Source of the DNA: Clostridia bacterium
GTDB lineage: Bacteria; Bacillota; Clostridia; Christensenellales; CAG-1252
Assembly (NCBI GenBank): GCA_017394805.1
Contig: JAFPXC010000014.1
Span: 1-53,844 of the forward strand
Direction of reading: 5' to 3'
DNA length: 53,844 nt
Position numbers and translations under genes: made by a program
The notes under the pieces: generated by a model
Told to the model about the DNA's origin: nothing
What the model saw: only the letters and a program-made list of their open reading frames with translations
The model's database searches: none
Shown: in pieces, positions 37,166 through 46,800 of the stretch
Position numbering within the stretch: position 1 is the first letter of the stretch
Layout: each line of letters starts with the position of its first letter

Positions 37166-39022
37166 CTATTCGGGTTCCTCGATGTTCTGTATAATCGGTA
37201 CGACTTGCGCTGTTGCGTTACACTTCATACAATGATTGATATGGGTATGATTATTGTAGTACCAAGTATGAGCCTCGGTGTATAGCGTGTAGGAACATTT
37301 TGCGCATCTACTTCTATGCCCTTGATATATTCCGAGATTGATATAGATTAATTGATGCGATTCGTTGTCGGAGTATCCGCATATCGAGCAAGTCCGCGAG
37401 TGCTCGCTACTTCCTTGCGAAACGTAGGCGTAGGTATGCGCCACCGTTTCCGTATAGCCGCATTCGGTACATGTATGGTAGTGTCCCGTGCCGTTGTTGT
37501 ATTGCCACGCCCCGTAGGTATGCGGTTCTTTGACGGTATGCGTTCCCCCGCACGCGGTGCAATTCACGTAGGTGGCGTAGTGCCGTTCCGCATTATATAA
37601 CGCGGTGCTTTTTTGTTGCGCGTGCAATTCCAGTGCGGCGCCCGCATTCAGCATGCCACCTTTTTTGCAATATCCGTGTAAAAAGGAGCAGTCGGTAACA
37701 TTTTCCAAAATGTGTGCTTTTACTTGACTCGCCGTAATATTGGGTATATAGGAGTATAGCAGTGCCGCTACGCCCGCCACCATCGGTGCGGCAAAAGAGG
37801 TGCCCGATACGATTTCATAGCCGGTAATAGCAGTACTGTAAATGTTGATACCCGGAGCAAACAAATCTACTGTTTCATCTCCATAATTGGAAGAACTATG
37901 CGGGTAAGGAAGTCCGATTGCAAAATCACAATTCCCAACTACGATTAGGTTGCTCAAATATTCTGCTGAACTTGTTTTATTGTATATTTGCGGATATAAA
38001 ACGCTATTATCCAAGTCACTTCCGTCATTGCCTGCAGCGCAAATGAGTAGGCCGTCATAATTGCTAAGAATAGTATGAAGTGCAAAATTTTCCAAAGAGG
38101 AAGCTAAGCTCATATTCAATATGTGTATACCGTTCTCTTTTGCGTATGAAACAGCATCGGTTATATTGTTTATATGATCAACTTTCAATGAAACCAAACG
38201 CACGTTAGGAGCCACACCTTTTGTTTCTCCTGTCCCCTCTGCTGCTATGATGCCGGCTACTTTCGTGCCGTGTCCTGTGGCATCTTCGGGTTCTGGGATT
38301 GGAATGAATTCGCCGTTGGCGACCGTGAAATCCCTATGCATAGCCGTATCATCAAGGTTGTTGTCAAGGTTAGAATGATTATGGTCTATACCCGAGTCCA
38401 GCACGCCCACCAACACGTCTTCACTCCCTTCTGTCAACGCCCAAGCGGCTGCGACGTTGATATAGGAAGCCCAATCGGTGGGCGTAATAGAGTTCCCACC
38501 TTCGCTATCGAAAGTAAGCCTCTCATCGGGGCACGCTTCTTCTATGTCGGGGCGTCTTTCCAAAATAAGGCAAATTCGTACCGTGTCTTCAAGAGAGGAA
38601 GATGTGAAAATCAATCCAATCTGTTGTTGATAGGTTTCCGGATTTATCCAAGGATACTCTTTTTCGGTTGGTACACCTTTCAACTTCGCTTCAACGTAGT
38701 CCATTACAGTTTGATAGCCGTGGACGAGGGAGCATTCGCCAACCTCTTTGAAATCTTCCGTCGTATATTTCTTAAATTTCCTCGTGGCTTCCATCGTTAA
38801 CGTTATGATTAGAGAGCCCGTACCCAATTTTTCGACTCTTCCGCCGAATCTTGCCGCGTATCGTTCAATCGCGGCTTGTATCTCCTCGTCCGTCGGCTCG
38901 TATGGCTCTTGTGTTTGCGTGTTGTCGTCCTGCGGTGCGTTCCTATCCCCGCACCCCATGGCCACCGCCATCACGAGGCACGCAAGGATAGCGACAATCA
39001 ATAACAACGTAAACTTTTTCAT
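37166..39022 (-). CDS. Subtilisin-like S8 serine protease lipoprotein
   Basis: 618 residues, ATG 39022 with AGGAGG upstream. Lipobox VAMGC (Cys24), Asp/Gln/Thr-rich linker, then a propeptide-like domain (about 48-165: LIITLTMEATRKFKKYT to LILERRPDIEEA). The S8 catalytic domain has a complete triad: Asp209 in VLDSGID, His251 in GHGTKVAG, Ser409 in GTSFAAPM. The C-terminal 150 residues hold about five CxxC/His units (CTACGGTH, HTCTECGY, RTCSICGY, RCAKCSY, HCMKCN), probably zinc-stabilised or disulfide repeats. It would act on the outer face of the membrane. It is the only intact protease in a tandem array of related lipoproteins and lies last in the presumed transcript. Confidence 0.93.
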   Translation of the reverse strand: MKKFTLLLIVAILACLVMAVAMGCGDRNAPQDDNTQTQEPYEPTDEEIQAAIERYAARFGGRVEKLGTGSLIITLTMEATRKFKKYTTEDFKEVGECSLVHGYQTVMDYVEAKLKGVPTEKEYPWINPETYQQQIGLIFTSSSLEDTVRICLILERRPDIEEACPDERLTFDSEGGNSITPTDWASYINVAAAWALTEGSEDVLVGVLDSGIDHNHSNLDNNLDDTAMHRDFTVANGEFIPIPEPEDATGHGTKVAGIIAAEGTGETKGVAPNVRLVSLKVDHINNITDAVSYAKENGIHILNMSLASSLENFALHTILSNYDGLLICAAGNDGSDLDNSVLYPQIYNKTSSAEYLSNLIVVGNCDFAIGLPYPHSSSNYGDETVDLFAPGINIYSTAITGYEIVSGTSFAAPMVAGVAALLYSYIPNITASQVKAHILENVTDCSFLHGYCKKGGMLNAGAALELHAQQKSTALYNAERHYATYVNCTACGGTHTVKEPHTYGAWQYNNGTGHYHTCTECGYTETVAHTYAYVSQGSSEHSRTCSICGYSDNESHQLIYINLGIYQGHRSRCAKCSYTLYTEAHTWYYNNHTHINHCMKCNATAQVVPIIQNIEEPE

Positions 39023-39160
39023 AATTTATCCTCCTTATTTATTCTCGCCGAAAGCATTTTGCCTTCCTACAATAAATAATGCTTTAGGCTCCCGTTTTGT
39101 CCCATATATTCTTAGGCTGTTGTTTCAACGGACATTTTTCCCTCGTCTATCCCCGTATCT
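38877..39160 (-). repeat. Leader cassette repeat, copy A
   Basis: Covers the shared signal-peptide/linker coding start, ribosome site, intergenic hairpin and shared 3' end of the upstream paralog. Other copies lie at about 39629-39889, 40590-40832, 41308-41600 and 42072-42345. Within it, AAAGCATT and AATGCTTT (39049-39083) form an inverted repeat upstream of the ribosome site. These cassettes are far more alike than the gene bodies between them. Confidence 0.85.
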
Positions 39161-39774
39161 ACCACGCCGACCTTGATAATCGTATCGCTCTCACAAAGTG
39201 CAATTGCTTCGGATAGCTGAATCATAGGATGCCACCAGTTCTCCAAAGAAACGCTGGTTTCGCCGATTATTTTTGTCTGCCACACTATTTCTGCTTTTTC
39301 TACGTCGTCACGGTGCTCTAAAATGATTATCGCCCTTATCACGTTCTCCTTGTCGTTTTCGGGAAGTTTGATCTCCCATTTTGTTTGATAGGTATCCAAG
39401 TCGATATGATAATCCGTTGATGTTTGAGACAATCCGTAATATGCGTTTTTTGCACTTTCGAATTGTGCGGTTATTCCTAAATACACGTCCGTCGCATTTA
39501 CTTCTGAGAAATCGTCTGTCGTGTAATATTTGAATGCTCTTGTGGCTTCCTTTGTAAGTGTAACGCTCAAACGATTATCCCAAAAATCCCAGTCTTGCTT
39601 GCCATTAATCTCTTGCATCCAACGCGCTTGTATCTCCTCGTCCGTCGGCTCGTATGGCTCTTGTGTTTGCGTGTTGTCGTCCTGCGGTGTGTTCCTGTCC
39701 CCGCACCCCACGGCCATCGCCATCACGAGGCACGCAAGGATAGCGACAATCAATAACAACGTGAACTTTTTCAT
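39112..39774 (-). CDS. Truncated S8-protease paralog: propeptide-only lipoprotein
   Basis: 220 residues. The signal peptide and linker are nearly identical to the intact protease (lipobox AVGC). The propeptide-like domain is clearly related but divergent (LSVTLTKEATRAFKYYTTDDFSEV, AIIILEHRDDVEKAE). The protein reaches the first catalytic Asp motif (VGVVDTGID), then ends in EGKMSVETTA and stops; His and Ser regions are absent. The same tail occurs in two other members, suggesting a copied deletion junction. It could be a remnant, or a membrane-anchored propeptide that inhibits or folds the protease in trans. It has a good ribosome site (AGGAGG). Confidence 0.7.
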   Translation of the reverse strand: MKKFTLLLIVAILACLVMAMAVGCGDRNTPQDDNTQTQEPYEPTDEEIQARWMQEINGKQDWDFWDNRLSVTLTKEATRAFKYYTTDDFSEVNATDVYLGITAQFESAKNAYYGLSQTSTDYHIDLDTYQTKWEIKLPENDKENVIRAIIILEHRDDVEKAEIVWQTKIIGETSVSLENWWHPMIQLSEAIALCESDTIIKVGVVDTGIDEGKMSVETTA

Positions 39775-39889
39775 AATTTATCCTCCTTATTTATTCTCGC
39801 CGAAGGCATTTTGCCTTCCTACAATAAATAATGCTTCAGCCCCTTGCACTGTCCCACCATTCCGTTAAAAACCTTAAAAAAAATAGGGG
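39629..39889 (-). repeat. Leader cassette repeat, copy B
   Basis: Same leader cassette; its intergenic part (39837-39890) matches that of copy E (42287-42345) in a segment with CAGCCCCTTGCACTGTCC, rather than copies A, C and D. Two cassette subtypes therefore exist. Confidence 0.8.
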
Positions 39890-40085
39890 ATGCCGTTTTT
39901 GTATAATTTCGGAAGGATTTTGTTTCTTTGTTTGAAAGCACGACTAAAACCCGATCTTCAGCAAATTCAAGATTCTCCATCACTACTCCTATCTCTGATT
40001 CTGCAGATAAGCTTCCCAATGATAACGGAATACTCATTGCGAAACCCATACTAAGATGGTTACATTTTACTACACGGCTATCCAT
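39819..40085 (-). pseudogene. Fragment of a propeptide-like paralog
   Basis: 88-codon open frame without a signal peptide or clear ribosome site. The stretch RVLVVLSNKETKSFRNYT aligns with SLIITLTMEATRKFKKYT of the intact protease propeptide, so this is probably the decayed 5' part of another array member. The 3' end runs into cassette sequence. Confidence 0.55.
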
Positions 40086-40103
40086 ATATAAATATCCTCG
40101 ATG

Positions 40104-40688
40104 CTATTCTTTGTTGACGATATTTATCTTGACGTCGCGATTTTCCATAGATTCCTTTTCAATCTCGATTACAAACAACTCCGTTGTTAGCACTTCCGCA
40201 TATTGTTCCGTTGCGCCATCAGATGGGCTTTTAAACGATACGACCAAATTCGCATCGACCGTCTCGATTCGGCTTAGCGACAGTATCTCATAGTGCGGCA
40301 AAGATAATATAGCGAAAAGGATTGCCTTGTTTTCAAAGAACCCTACCGTATAGTTGCGCATAGTTTTACTTAGTTCGCTGTCATAATTACCATTATCCTC
40401 TCCGTAAAAAGGATTGCCAAGTGCTTCGTCTGTTTCATGCAAACCCCGAATGGAGTCGATAACGATAATTCTGCTACTGCTATCGCCAAGGAATGGATAA
40501 TAACCAACGTATGTTGTTTCGTATGCCGAGCGATACGACAAAAAGGATAAATTGTCGCCCCCGTTTTGCGTTTGTGCGTCGGTCGGATTATTCTCCTGCG
40601 GCGTATTCCTATCCCCGCACCCCACGGCCGCCGCCATTACGAGGCACGCAAGGATAGCGACCATCAATAACAACGTAAACTTTTTCAT
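40104..40688 (-). CDS. Array lipoprotein with unrelated body
   Basis: 194 residues. The first 33 are nearly identical to the protease signal peptide and CGDRNTPQ linker, but the body (from about 45) shows no convincing similarity to the propeptide or protease domain, apart from a possible common beta-rich pattern. ATG 40688 has AGGAGG. No function recognised. It shows that different bodies can sit behind the same export cassette. Confidence 0.7.
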   Translation of the reverse strand: MKKFTLLLMVAILACLVMAAAVGCGDRNTPQENNPTDAQTQNGGDNLSFLSYRSAYETTYVGYYPFLGDSSSRIIVIDSIRGLHETDEALGNPFYGEDNGNYDSELSKTMRNYTVGFFENKAILFAILSLPHYEILSLSRIETVDANLVVSFKSPSDGATEQYAEVLTTELFVIEIEKESMENRDVKINIVNKE

Positions 40689-40832
40689 AATTTATCCTCC
40701 TTTTTTATTCTCGCCGAAGGCATTTTGCCTTCCTATTAAAAATAATGCTTTAGGCTCCCGTTTTGTCCCATATATTCTTAGGCTGTTGTTTCAACGGACA
40801 TTTTTCCCTCGTCAATTCCCGTATCCATCACG
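40590..40832 (-). repeat. Leader cassette repeat, copy C
   Basis: Same cassette as copy A, including the 3' end of the next paralog (tail encoding KMSVETTA). The linker part is shortened to an ENNPTDAQTQ-type sequence. Confidence 0.8.
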
Positions 40833-41455
40833 CCCACCAATACGTCTTCACTCCCTTGAGTCAACGCCCAAGCCTCCTCGATGTTGATTTGCTGAAGCCA
40901 AGTGGCTACCGGCGCCGGATTTGCCCCTCCGTTATTCATATTCCAAGGAATTGTGTATTCTGGTCGCGCTTTTTCTATATCGGGATTCCGCTCTAATAGG
41001 ATACAAGCGCGCACTATTTCTTTTAGGTCGTGTAACTCCGTTTCGACATAAAACCGACGTTGATACGTTTCCGGGTTGATGTGACTATACTCTTTTTCGG
41101 TGGGCAATCCTTGAAGTTTTGCTTTGACATATTTTGCAATATTTTCTTCGCTCCATTTTATAGTATACGCGCCTATCCCTTTGAAATCTTCCGATGTATA
41201 ATCTTTGAATTCGCGTGTGGCCGCCAATGTGAGCGTAACAATTATATACGGGGACGACGCTATTGCGCTTCCTTCCTCTAATTCTGAAGTATACTTCTCT
41301 ATCGCGGCCTGTATTTCCTCTTCCGTCGGCTCGTAAGGCTCTTGCGTTTGCGTGTTGTCGTCCTGCGGCGTATTTCTATCCCCGCACCCCACGGCCACCG
41401 TCATTACGAGGCACGCAAGGATAGCGACCATCAATAACAACGTAAACTTTTTCAT
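40778..41455 (-). CDS. Truncated S8-protease paralog: propeptide-only lipoprotein
   Basis: 225 residues from ATG 41455 (AAAGGA upstream); an in-frame upstream ATG has no ribosome site. Same signal peptide (AVGC) and linker, propeptide-like domain (YIIVTLTLAATREFKDYT, ACILLERNPDIEKARPE), then ATWLQQINIEEAWALTQGSE and VGVMDTGID. It ends in EGKMSVETTA like the 39112 gene. Catalytic His and Ser are missing. The domain is intact and the frame open, so a stand-alone propeptide function is possible. Confidence 0.72.
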   Translation of the reverse strand: MKKFTLLLMVAILACLVMTVAVGCGDRNTPQDDNTQTQEPYEPTEEEIQAAIEKYTSELEEGSAIASSPYIIVTLTLAATREFKDYTSEDFKGIGAYTIKWSEENIAKYVKAKLQGLPTEKEYSHINPETYQRRFYVETELHDLKEIVRACILLERNPDIEKARPEYTIPWNMNNGGANPAPVATWLQQINIEEAWALTQGSEDVLVGVMDTGIDEGKMSVETTA

Positions 41456-41600
41456 AATTCCTTTCTCCCTTTTTATTCTCGCCGAAAGCATTTTGCCTTC
41501 CTATTAAAAATAATGCTTTAGGCTCCCGTTCTGTCCCATATATTCTTAGGCTGTTGTTTCAACGGACATTTTTCCCTCGTCTATCCCCGTATCCAACACG
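41308..41600 (-). repeat. Leader cassette repeat, copy D
   Basis: Same cassette and 3' tail as copy A, with a slightly different ribosome-site region (GAGAAAGGAATT). Confidence 0.8.
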
Positions 41601-42224
41601 CCCACCAACACGTCTTCACTCCCTTCTGTCAACGCCCAAGCGCTTTCGATATTGATTCGTTTAAGTCAATGTTCCGATGTTACGGATGCAATGTCAAAAA
41701 ACATTATCTTCTACTTCAAAAACTTTATCCGGCCGCGCCTTTTCTATGTCGTTTCTTCTTTCTAGCAGGATGCAGGCACGGATGATACGGTTCAAATTTG
41801 GTTTTTCGATTTTTATTATCAAAGTGTGTTGGTATGTGCCAACATCTATGTTGTACTCTCGTTCTGTAGGTAATCCCTTGGATTTATCTACGACATATTG
41901 TTGTAGTTCTTTCAAAGTATTTTGCACCGTGCATTCGCCGAGTTCCTTGAAATCATTTGCGGCGTAGTCCTTTAGTCCCAGCGTAGCCTCTCTTGTCAGT
42001 GTTGCAAAAATCACGCCGCTCTTGTCATCCCATCTGGTGCCGTCACTCAGTTCTACGCCATACCTCTCTATCGCGGCCTGTATTTCCTCTTCCGTCGGCT
42101 CGTATGGCTCTTGTGTTTGCGTGTTGTCGTCCTGCGGCGTATTTCTATCCCCGCACCCCACGGCCATCGCCATCACGAGGCACGCAAGGATAGCGACCAT
42201 CAATAACAACGTAAACTTTTTCAT
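41546..42224 (-). pseudogene. Decaying propeptide-only paralog (frameshift and nonsense)
   Basis: The open part is 41694-42224 (176 residues): signal peptide AVGC, linker and propeptide-like domain (GVIFATLTREATLGLKDY, ACILLERRNDIEKARPD). It breaks at a run of six Ts (41695-41700). In the shifted frame the relation continues as INIESAWALTEGSEDVLVG and DTGID with the EGKMSVETTA end. A TGA there replaces the Trp seen in ATWLQQIN of the neighbour. Two lesions indicate decay. First gene after the array promoter. Confidence 0.75.
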
Positions 42225-42345
42225 AATTTATCCTCCTTATTTATTCTCGCCGAAAGCATTTTGCCTTCCTACAATAAATAATGCTTCAGCCCCTTGCACT
42301 GTCCCACCATTCCGTTAAAATCCATAAAAATAATAGGGGATGCCG
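42072..42345 (-). repeat. Leader cassette repeat, copy E
   Basis: Promoter-proximal copy of the cassette; its non-coding half matches copy B. Confidence 0.8.
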
Positions 42346-42374
42346 TCTTGGTTTTCTCCAATACGCTACTATAC

Positions 42375-42403
42375 ACTATAATATGATTCGGCTGTAAAGT
42401 CAA
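42375..42403 (-). promoter_or_regulatory. Sigma-A promoter of the protease/propeptide array
   Basis: TTGACT (42403-42398), 17-bp spacer, TATAGT (42380-42375). No other equally good promoter was seen within the array, so the six units may be one transcript. Confidence 0.85.
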
Positions 42404-42541
42404 TAGCCGTTTCGGACGGCGGAAGATATCGCTCGCGCCTCGTTTTCATTCGGTAAAACGCGACGAGTATACGACAAATGGATAGCATAACATTAAATAA
42501 AGTAAAAAAATGAAATTTCTCGTGCAAAATGCGGTTTATTA

Positions 42542-42550
42542 TGGTATAAT
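42542..42550 (+). promoter_or_regulatory. Extended -10 promoter of the uL15-like/MBG operon
   Basis: TGGTATAAT with perfect TATAAT at 42545-42550 but no good -35. A second TATAAT at 42690-42695 lacks a partner and is weaker. Confidence 0.6.
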
Positions 42551-42554
42551 AGAA

Positions 42555-42735
42555 GCAAGCGTGCAAGCACGAGCGAAGCGAAGTATTTGCATAACGCTTG
42601 CGCCGCCTTGCAACCGAACGCAGGGAGCGTAGCGACCAATCTATACATAGTATAGATACCATTCGTAAGAATGGGCGTTCAAATGGTTGTATAATGGTTG
42701 TAGAACTGTAAAATGCCCCCTTATGGGGCATAGGG
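42555..42735 (+). ncRNA. Candidate hairpin-rich leader of the uL15-like gene
   Basis: Inverted repeats: GCAAGCG/CGCTTGC (42555-42561 with 42595-42601), ATCTATAC-ATA-GTATAGAT (42639-42657), CCATTC-GTAA-GAATGG with a GNRA loop (42659-42674), and ATGCCCC/GGGGCAT (42713-42731), the last ending right before the ribosome site. No known family recognised. Confidence 0.4.
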
Positions 42736-42740
42736 AGCGT

Positions 42741-43805
42741 ATGGAAGACCGAAACAAAACGACCTATTCGACCGAATTGCCCGAGATGGGGGTGGCGGAT
42801 GTCGCCGTCACCTACAGGCAACTCGCCGAAGAGGAGTGGGACAAAGAAGAATATACCGACGAGGACGTCGCGGCCGACGATGAGGACGACGAAGGCGAGG
42901 AGGGCGGCTTTATCCGCTACAATCGCGCGTTCATCGCCAAGATGAGCCTTGCCGCCGACAATCTCAAAGCCTACTACAACGTGTTGAAAAACGCGCTTCT
43001 TTCCTACAAGGGCGTCAAGAGCCGTTTGTCCTGGTGTTTCGACAGTTTCAACTGCGGGCGCCACCAACTTGTCAAGATCAACGTTCGCGGCAACGGTCTC
43101 ATCGTCTATTTGGCGTTGGACAGCGCCGCCTACCTCGGCACCAAGTACCGCTTCCGCGACGTCGGGCACAAAAAGAAATTCGCCGACGTGCCTATGCAGA
43201 TCAAGGTCAAGTCCAAGCGCGGCTTGCGCTACGCCTTGGAATTGTCCGCCGACGTCATGCGCCGCTTCGACATAGGGGAGGGCAAGCCGCAGGCCGTGGC
43301 CTACGCCCCCGAGCGCGAGTCGGTGGAGACGCTTATGCGCCGCAATTTGGTGCGCGTGGTCGGACAATCCGCCATAGAGGAAGCGGCGGCCGACCTAACG
43401 CCCGATACCGCACCCCTTGCGGATGCGAGCCCGTCCCCCGATACGGCGCAAAAACCCGTGGACGTACCCCCCGTTTTGGTGGACGCGGCCAAGGCCGAAG
43501 CGGCCATGACCGACGCCGAAGCCCGCGGTGCCATCGAGGTGGTGCGCGCCCTTCGGCGCAAGGGCAAACGCAAGGCGGTGGTCAACGTGGACGTCCTTTG
43601 CCGCAACTTCGTAGCGGGCGAACTCGTCAACGTGGACTCGCTCGTTCGCCGTCGGCTCGTGTCGCCCCAATGCGGCTATCTCAAAATATGCGCACGCGGG
43701 GCGCTGGACAAACCGTTGACGGTGGAGGCCGATGATTTCAGCCTCGTGGCCGCCAAGATGATCGTATTGACGGGCGGCAAAGCCGTTCGGGTAAAAGGAG
43801 ATTAG
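42741..43805 (+). CDS. Cytosolic protein with uL15-like C-terminal domain
   Basis: 354 residues from ATG 42741 (AGGGAG upstream). An acidic N-terminal segment (about 30-55) is followed by a conserved-looking domain (about 55-175: FIRYNRAFIAKMSLAADNLK, LLSYKGVKSRLSW, GTKYRFRDVG) seen in many uncharacterised Clostridia proteins. An Ala/Pro-rich linker leads to a C-terminal domain (about 265-354) that resembles ribosomal protein uL15: VNVDVLCRNF, LVRRRLVSP, LDKPLTVEADDFSLVAAKMI and a final GGKAVRV. No signal peptide or membrane helix. It is not the ribosomal protein itself, which is half as long. Stop and next start are one base apart (TAGTATG), so it is coupled to the MBG protein. Function unknown. 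Confidence 0.78.
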   Translation: MEDRNKTTYSTELPEMGVADVAVTYRQLAEEEWDKEEYTDEDVAADDEDDEGEEGGFIRYNRAFIAKMSLAADNLKAYYNVLKNALLSYKGVKSRLSWCFDSFNCGRHQLVKINVRGNGLIVYLALDSAAYLGTKYRFRDVGHKKKFADVPMQIKVKSKRGLRYALELSADVMRRFDIGEGKPQAVAYAPERESVETLMRRNLVRVVGQSAIEEAAADLTPDTAPLADASPSPDTAQKPVDVPPVLVDAAKAEAAMTDAEARGAIEVVRALRRKGKRKAVVNVDVLCRNFVAGELVNVDSLVRRRLVSPQCGYLKICARGALDKPLTVEADDFSLVAAKMIVLTGGKAVRVKGD

Positions 43806-43806
43806 T

Positions 43807-46800
43807 ATGCGACTTTCTTTTACAAAAACCCTCACCATTATGTTTTGCGCCGCACTTTGTTTCGCGGTCGCAGCCGTATGTTTTACCTTATCCCCGCCGA
43901 GGTCGGCGCTTGCCGAGACGGACTTTGACATACCGCTCACGGGCGTCGGCAATCAGTCCAAGCAGTACGGCGACCTCTTCAATTCGGTAGACGCCGCTAC
44001 GGGCAGGATATACGGCGCCATTCAAAACGACGTTTTCAAGGCGGGCTCGGGCAGCGAGTATTACGTTTTGGCCAAGGACATTATGGTATGTTCGTCCGCC
44101 ATGCGCCCCTCCGCCACCTACGAGCCTTCGCTCAAGCAACTCACCGACGTCAACGGCTACGTGCAGGTGGACGTCTTGCCCGACTACGATCCCGAGGACA
44201 ACTCCACGGGCAAGTACTATCTTACCTACGACGGCGCCGAGGGCTACACCTTCTTTTCCAAGTTGCAGGTCTACGTCAGCGCCAACGAGATGCCGCACGT
44301 CGTCGGCTCCAAGTCCTACAAAGTCGCCTACTACGGCATTGGCGATCTGCTATATTGTCAGGTCACGCCCCGCTGTCTTACGGTAGCCTACGACGCCGCT
44401 TCTTCGCATACGGGCGGCGGCATGGCGGGTGACGCGCTCACGACCGAGGAAGTGGGCGGCGTGCTGTACGTCGATCACACCTACGGCGCCTTGCCCGACA
44501 CCATCGCGTTTTCCACCCAAGGCGAGGTGGGCGTGATGGAAGCGTTCGGCGACCGCCTCACCACTTCCACTACGTTCGAGGGCAACGACCGCACCGCGCA
44601 CGTCGGCTTGTACGAGATCGAGTCTTTGGACCTCAAGGTCAAGCGCGACGACAAGGACGTCAGCGGCAACTATCGCTTCGCGTCTGCCCGCGAGGGCGCG
44701 GACGGCGCGCTCTACACGGGTTACGGCGTGCGGGTTTTGCCCCGCGCGGTCGAGATAGGCGAATTTATGCACGAGGGCACGTTCGGCACCACGCGCGATA
44801 CGTACGCAGACTTGTACGACGGCAGCGCCCTTTCGTCGGGCACGTTCACGTCGCAGGGCTTCTCGCGCACCTACCAATCCGCGCAGACGGGCGTCAACGG
44901 CCAAACCCTCACCGTCTACTACGACGTGGATTTGTCCCAACCCGATTTGTGGGACGTGGACGACCAAGATGATCCCCGCGAGGGCGTGGTGGCCATTACC
45001 GCCCCCGGCGACAGTTGGGCCGTCGTCATCGTCGGCTGGTCCGCCGCCAATACCGATCCCGACGCCGCCTACGACGTGCGGGCTTCCGACTACGTCGTGC
45101 GTGCGGCCTCAGGCGCTTCGCTCACGCTCACCGTCGGCAAACGCGCCATCGTGCTGTACGAGGCCAAAGAGGGCGTTCCCGCCCCCGACAACGGGGTCGA
45201 CGTGGTCGCCAATCATATCGAAATCAGCAAGCCTTACGGCGACGTCTATACGGGCGCCAAGGAGAATCACGGTATCGTCATCGACGATATCCCCGTCACC
45301 CTGTCCTTCGAGGTCGAGTATGCGGGGCAGTCTTTGGCCGACTATCTCGCCGCCGAGGGGCTGGAAAGCATTCGCTTGCCCGCCGGCGAGTATCGCATCA
45401 TCAATCCCGAGGTCACGGACAAGCACTACGTGGTCACGATAGACGAGAGCGCCAAGAAGTGGAAGGTCACCAAAAAGGTGGTCGACAGCGCGCAATTAGT
45501 CGCGTGGGGGCTTGCCGATGGCGCCTATCTTGCCGAAAACAGGGCGGGCGCGTCGGCTTCTGCCAAGGCCATGTACGCTTTCCTTTCGGCCGCCGAGTTG
45601 CCCACCGACGGTATATGTCTGCACGAGTACGCCTACGACGGTACGCGCAAGAGCGTCAGTCTTTCGTATGCGTTTACGGACGCGGATATCGGCGGCGAGG
45701 TTGCGGCGGATCTCACGTTCGTCAACGCCGAGGACGCCGTTATGACGCCCGGCTACTATGCGCTCGCCTATACGCACGCCGACTACGCCATGCCCGCGGG
45801 CACCGTGTACGTGCGCGTGCTTCCCGTTGCGGTCACCGTCACCGCGCCCACGGACGCCGTTTATAACGGCGAACGCTACGGCGTCACCCTTCGCTACGAC
45901 GGCGAGGAGAACAATCCCTTCGGGGGGTGGTCGGTCGCGTTGACCTATCGCGACGGACAGCGCACCACTACGCCCCTCAACGCGGGGACGTATACCGCCG
46001 CCGTTTCCGTCGTAGGGCCGGAAGCCCAAAGTGCCAATCCCTATTTGGTGTACAACGGCTCCAACGTGCGCTTCACCGTTTCGCCCAAAGCCATTACCGT
46101 TCGCCTCAAGAGCACGGCGCAACTCACCAAGACCTTCGGCGACGAGGTCGGCAAGCGCAAATTGACCTTCTCGGTGGACGACGACGCCTTGGTCGGTTCG
46201 GATAGTATCAGCCTTTTCACCGACGGCTTGGGTGCCGACGCCGCGCCGGGCGCCTATGCCGTTGAGGTCGTGTTCGACCACGGCGAGCGCACCAACTACG
46301 ACGTGGAGTTGTTGGATGCCGGCGGTCGCCGCGATCCGCGCTTTACGGTCGAGAAGATAGCGGTGGACGACGTGCGCGACTATTTCAACGACTTCCTTCA
46401 AACGATGCAAGTCGTCACGACCACCGACGCCATTACGCTTAGCGAGATACGCTATTACGGCGTGGCGATAGACGGCGTCGCCTACCAATACGGCACGGCC
46501 AACGGCGGCTGGACGAATACGCCCGCCGAAATGACCGCGCTCGAGGACGGCGCCAAGTACCGCGTGCGCATCGTCATACGGGCAGACGGCACTTTTATCG
46601 CCACCGATACCGACGTCTATACCGAAGTGCGCGAGATTATCACCGACATCGCCGTACCCACCCTCCGTCAGGACTATTCCCTCACGTCGGGGCGTAGCGT
46701 ATGCGTGGATGTCACCAACTTCGACCGCACCAAGACCTACGCGTGCGTTATGTACGACGCCGACCAATCGACCGTGCCCGTCAACGTGTCCGAAAAGGCC

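Noticed and set aside
42369..43367. Minus-strand open frame over the leader and uL15-like gene
   Set aside because: No ribosome site or domain; it covers the array promoter and the plus-strand gene.
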